A stretch of 5,700 nucleotides of DNA from Nitrospirota bacterium (lineage in GTDB: Bacteria > Nitrospinota_A > UBA7883 > JACRGQ01): the NCBI GenBank assembly GCA_024275775.1, contig JAJRYM010000217.1, positions 1-5,700 of the forward strand, in the 5' to 3' direction. Below the pieces are notes generated by a model. The model did not search any database and was not told the origin of the DNA. It saw only the letters and a list, made by a program, of their open reading frames with translations. Below are positions 5,497 to 5,700 of this stretch, one piece after another. The position numbers and the translations under genes were made by a program. Every line of letters starts with the position of its first letter. Position 1 is the first letter of the stretch.

Positions 5497-5700
5497 ATTT
5501 TTTTCTTTGAGGTATTGCTGGACGGCGGAGAAGCCGGAGCCGCGCCTTATCATCTTTTTACTGCGGTAGGTTTTTTCGGCGTAACCGATGAGTTTGTCGA
5601 GGAGTTGAGCGAAGGGGATGCCGGTTTTCTCCCATAGGTAGAAGGAGAGCGAGCCGGGGATCGAGTTGAGTTCGGTTACGGTGATGTTCCCCTCAGCATC
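5482..5700 (-). CDS. ddl: D-alanine--D-alanine ligase, C-terminal end (partial)
   Basis: The gene runs in from the right edge; the last 72 codons are visible and end at TAA (5482-5484). The visible start reads DAEGNITVTELNSIPGS, the ATP-grasp motif of D-Ala-D-Ala ligases. In it the Glu and Asn of ELN (visible residues 10-12) correspond to the magnesium ligands, and the SIPGS segment matches the conserved loop close to the substrate. It continues LSFYLWEKTGIPFAQLLDKLI, which fits the C-terminal helices of the family. The enzyme joins two D-alanines with ATP in the cytoplasm to supply the end of the peptidoglycan stem peptide. The tail ends in a lysine-rich, low-complexity run. It lies upstream of the ATPase gene on the same strand, with 161 bases between, so it is probably a separate transcription unit. 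The N-terminal and central ATP-grasp domains lie outside the window. Confidence 0.92.
   Translation of the reverse strand, partial: DAEGNITVTELNSIPGSLSFYLWEKTGIPFAQLLDKLIGYAEKTYRSKKMIRRGSGFSAVQQYLKEKNKPQN

Noticed and set aside
1..5700. tRNA, rRNA, CRISPR array, insertion sequence or att site
   Set aside because: No regularly spaced repeats, cloverleaf sequence, transposase or integrase motif was seen on either strand.

Overview
The window is a stretch of bacterial chromosome with four co-directional genes on the minus strand, lying between the remains of two housekeeping-type genes. The bacterium makes peptidoglycan, since the right edge carries a D-alanine--D-alanine ligase. It uses strong GGAGG-type ribosome binding sites. 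Most genes here are moderately GC-rich (36 of 60 bases in one counted line of the ATPase gene). I cannot name the phylum from this sequence alone.

Layout, left to right. Positions 1-668 (+) hold the 3' part of a DUF1848 gene, a radical-SAM-like family with a cysteine cluster. It is interrupted by an apparent loss of one A in an A-run at 155-159. Positions 707-1420 (-) encode an Nmad3-family protein and 1425-2186 (-) an Nmad2-like protein. Both families were predicted to be nucleotide-modification-associated. These two genes are only 4 bases apart, and the second one's ribosome binding site lies inside the end of the first. They are clearly AT-richer than their surroundings (19/60 and 18/60 GC in two counted lines of the Nmad2-like gene). 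Positions 2257-3258 (-) encode a WYL-domain transcriptional regulator (HTH, WYL, WCX). Positions 3281-5320 (-) encode a 679-residue protein with two AAA+ ATPase modules. Positions 5482-5700 (-) are the C-terminal end of Ddl. No RNA gene, insertion sequence, CRISPR array or origin was seen.

How the genes may work together. The order of transcription is ATPase, WYL regulator, Nmad2-like, Nmad3, with gaps of 22, 70 and 4 bases, so a single operon is possible. WYL regulators of this architecture (the BrxR and CapW type) often control phage-defence genes, and Nmad proteins were proposed from gene neighbourhoods to act with modified or damaged nucleotides. A conflict or defence cassette with an ATPase motor is therefore a reasonable hypothesis. 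The compositional break at about 2200-2260 suggests instead that the Nmad pair may have arrived separately beside an older WYL-ATPase pair. A 12-base motif that differs only by one inserted base lies just upstream of both the ATPase and the WYL gene, and is a candidate operator for the regulator.
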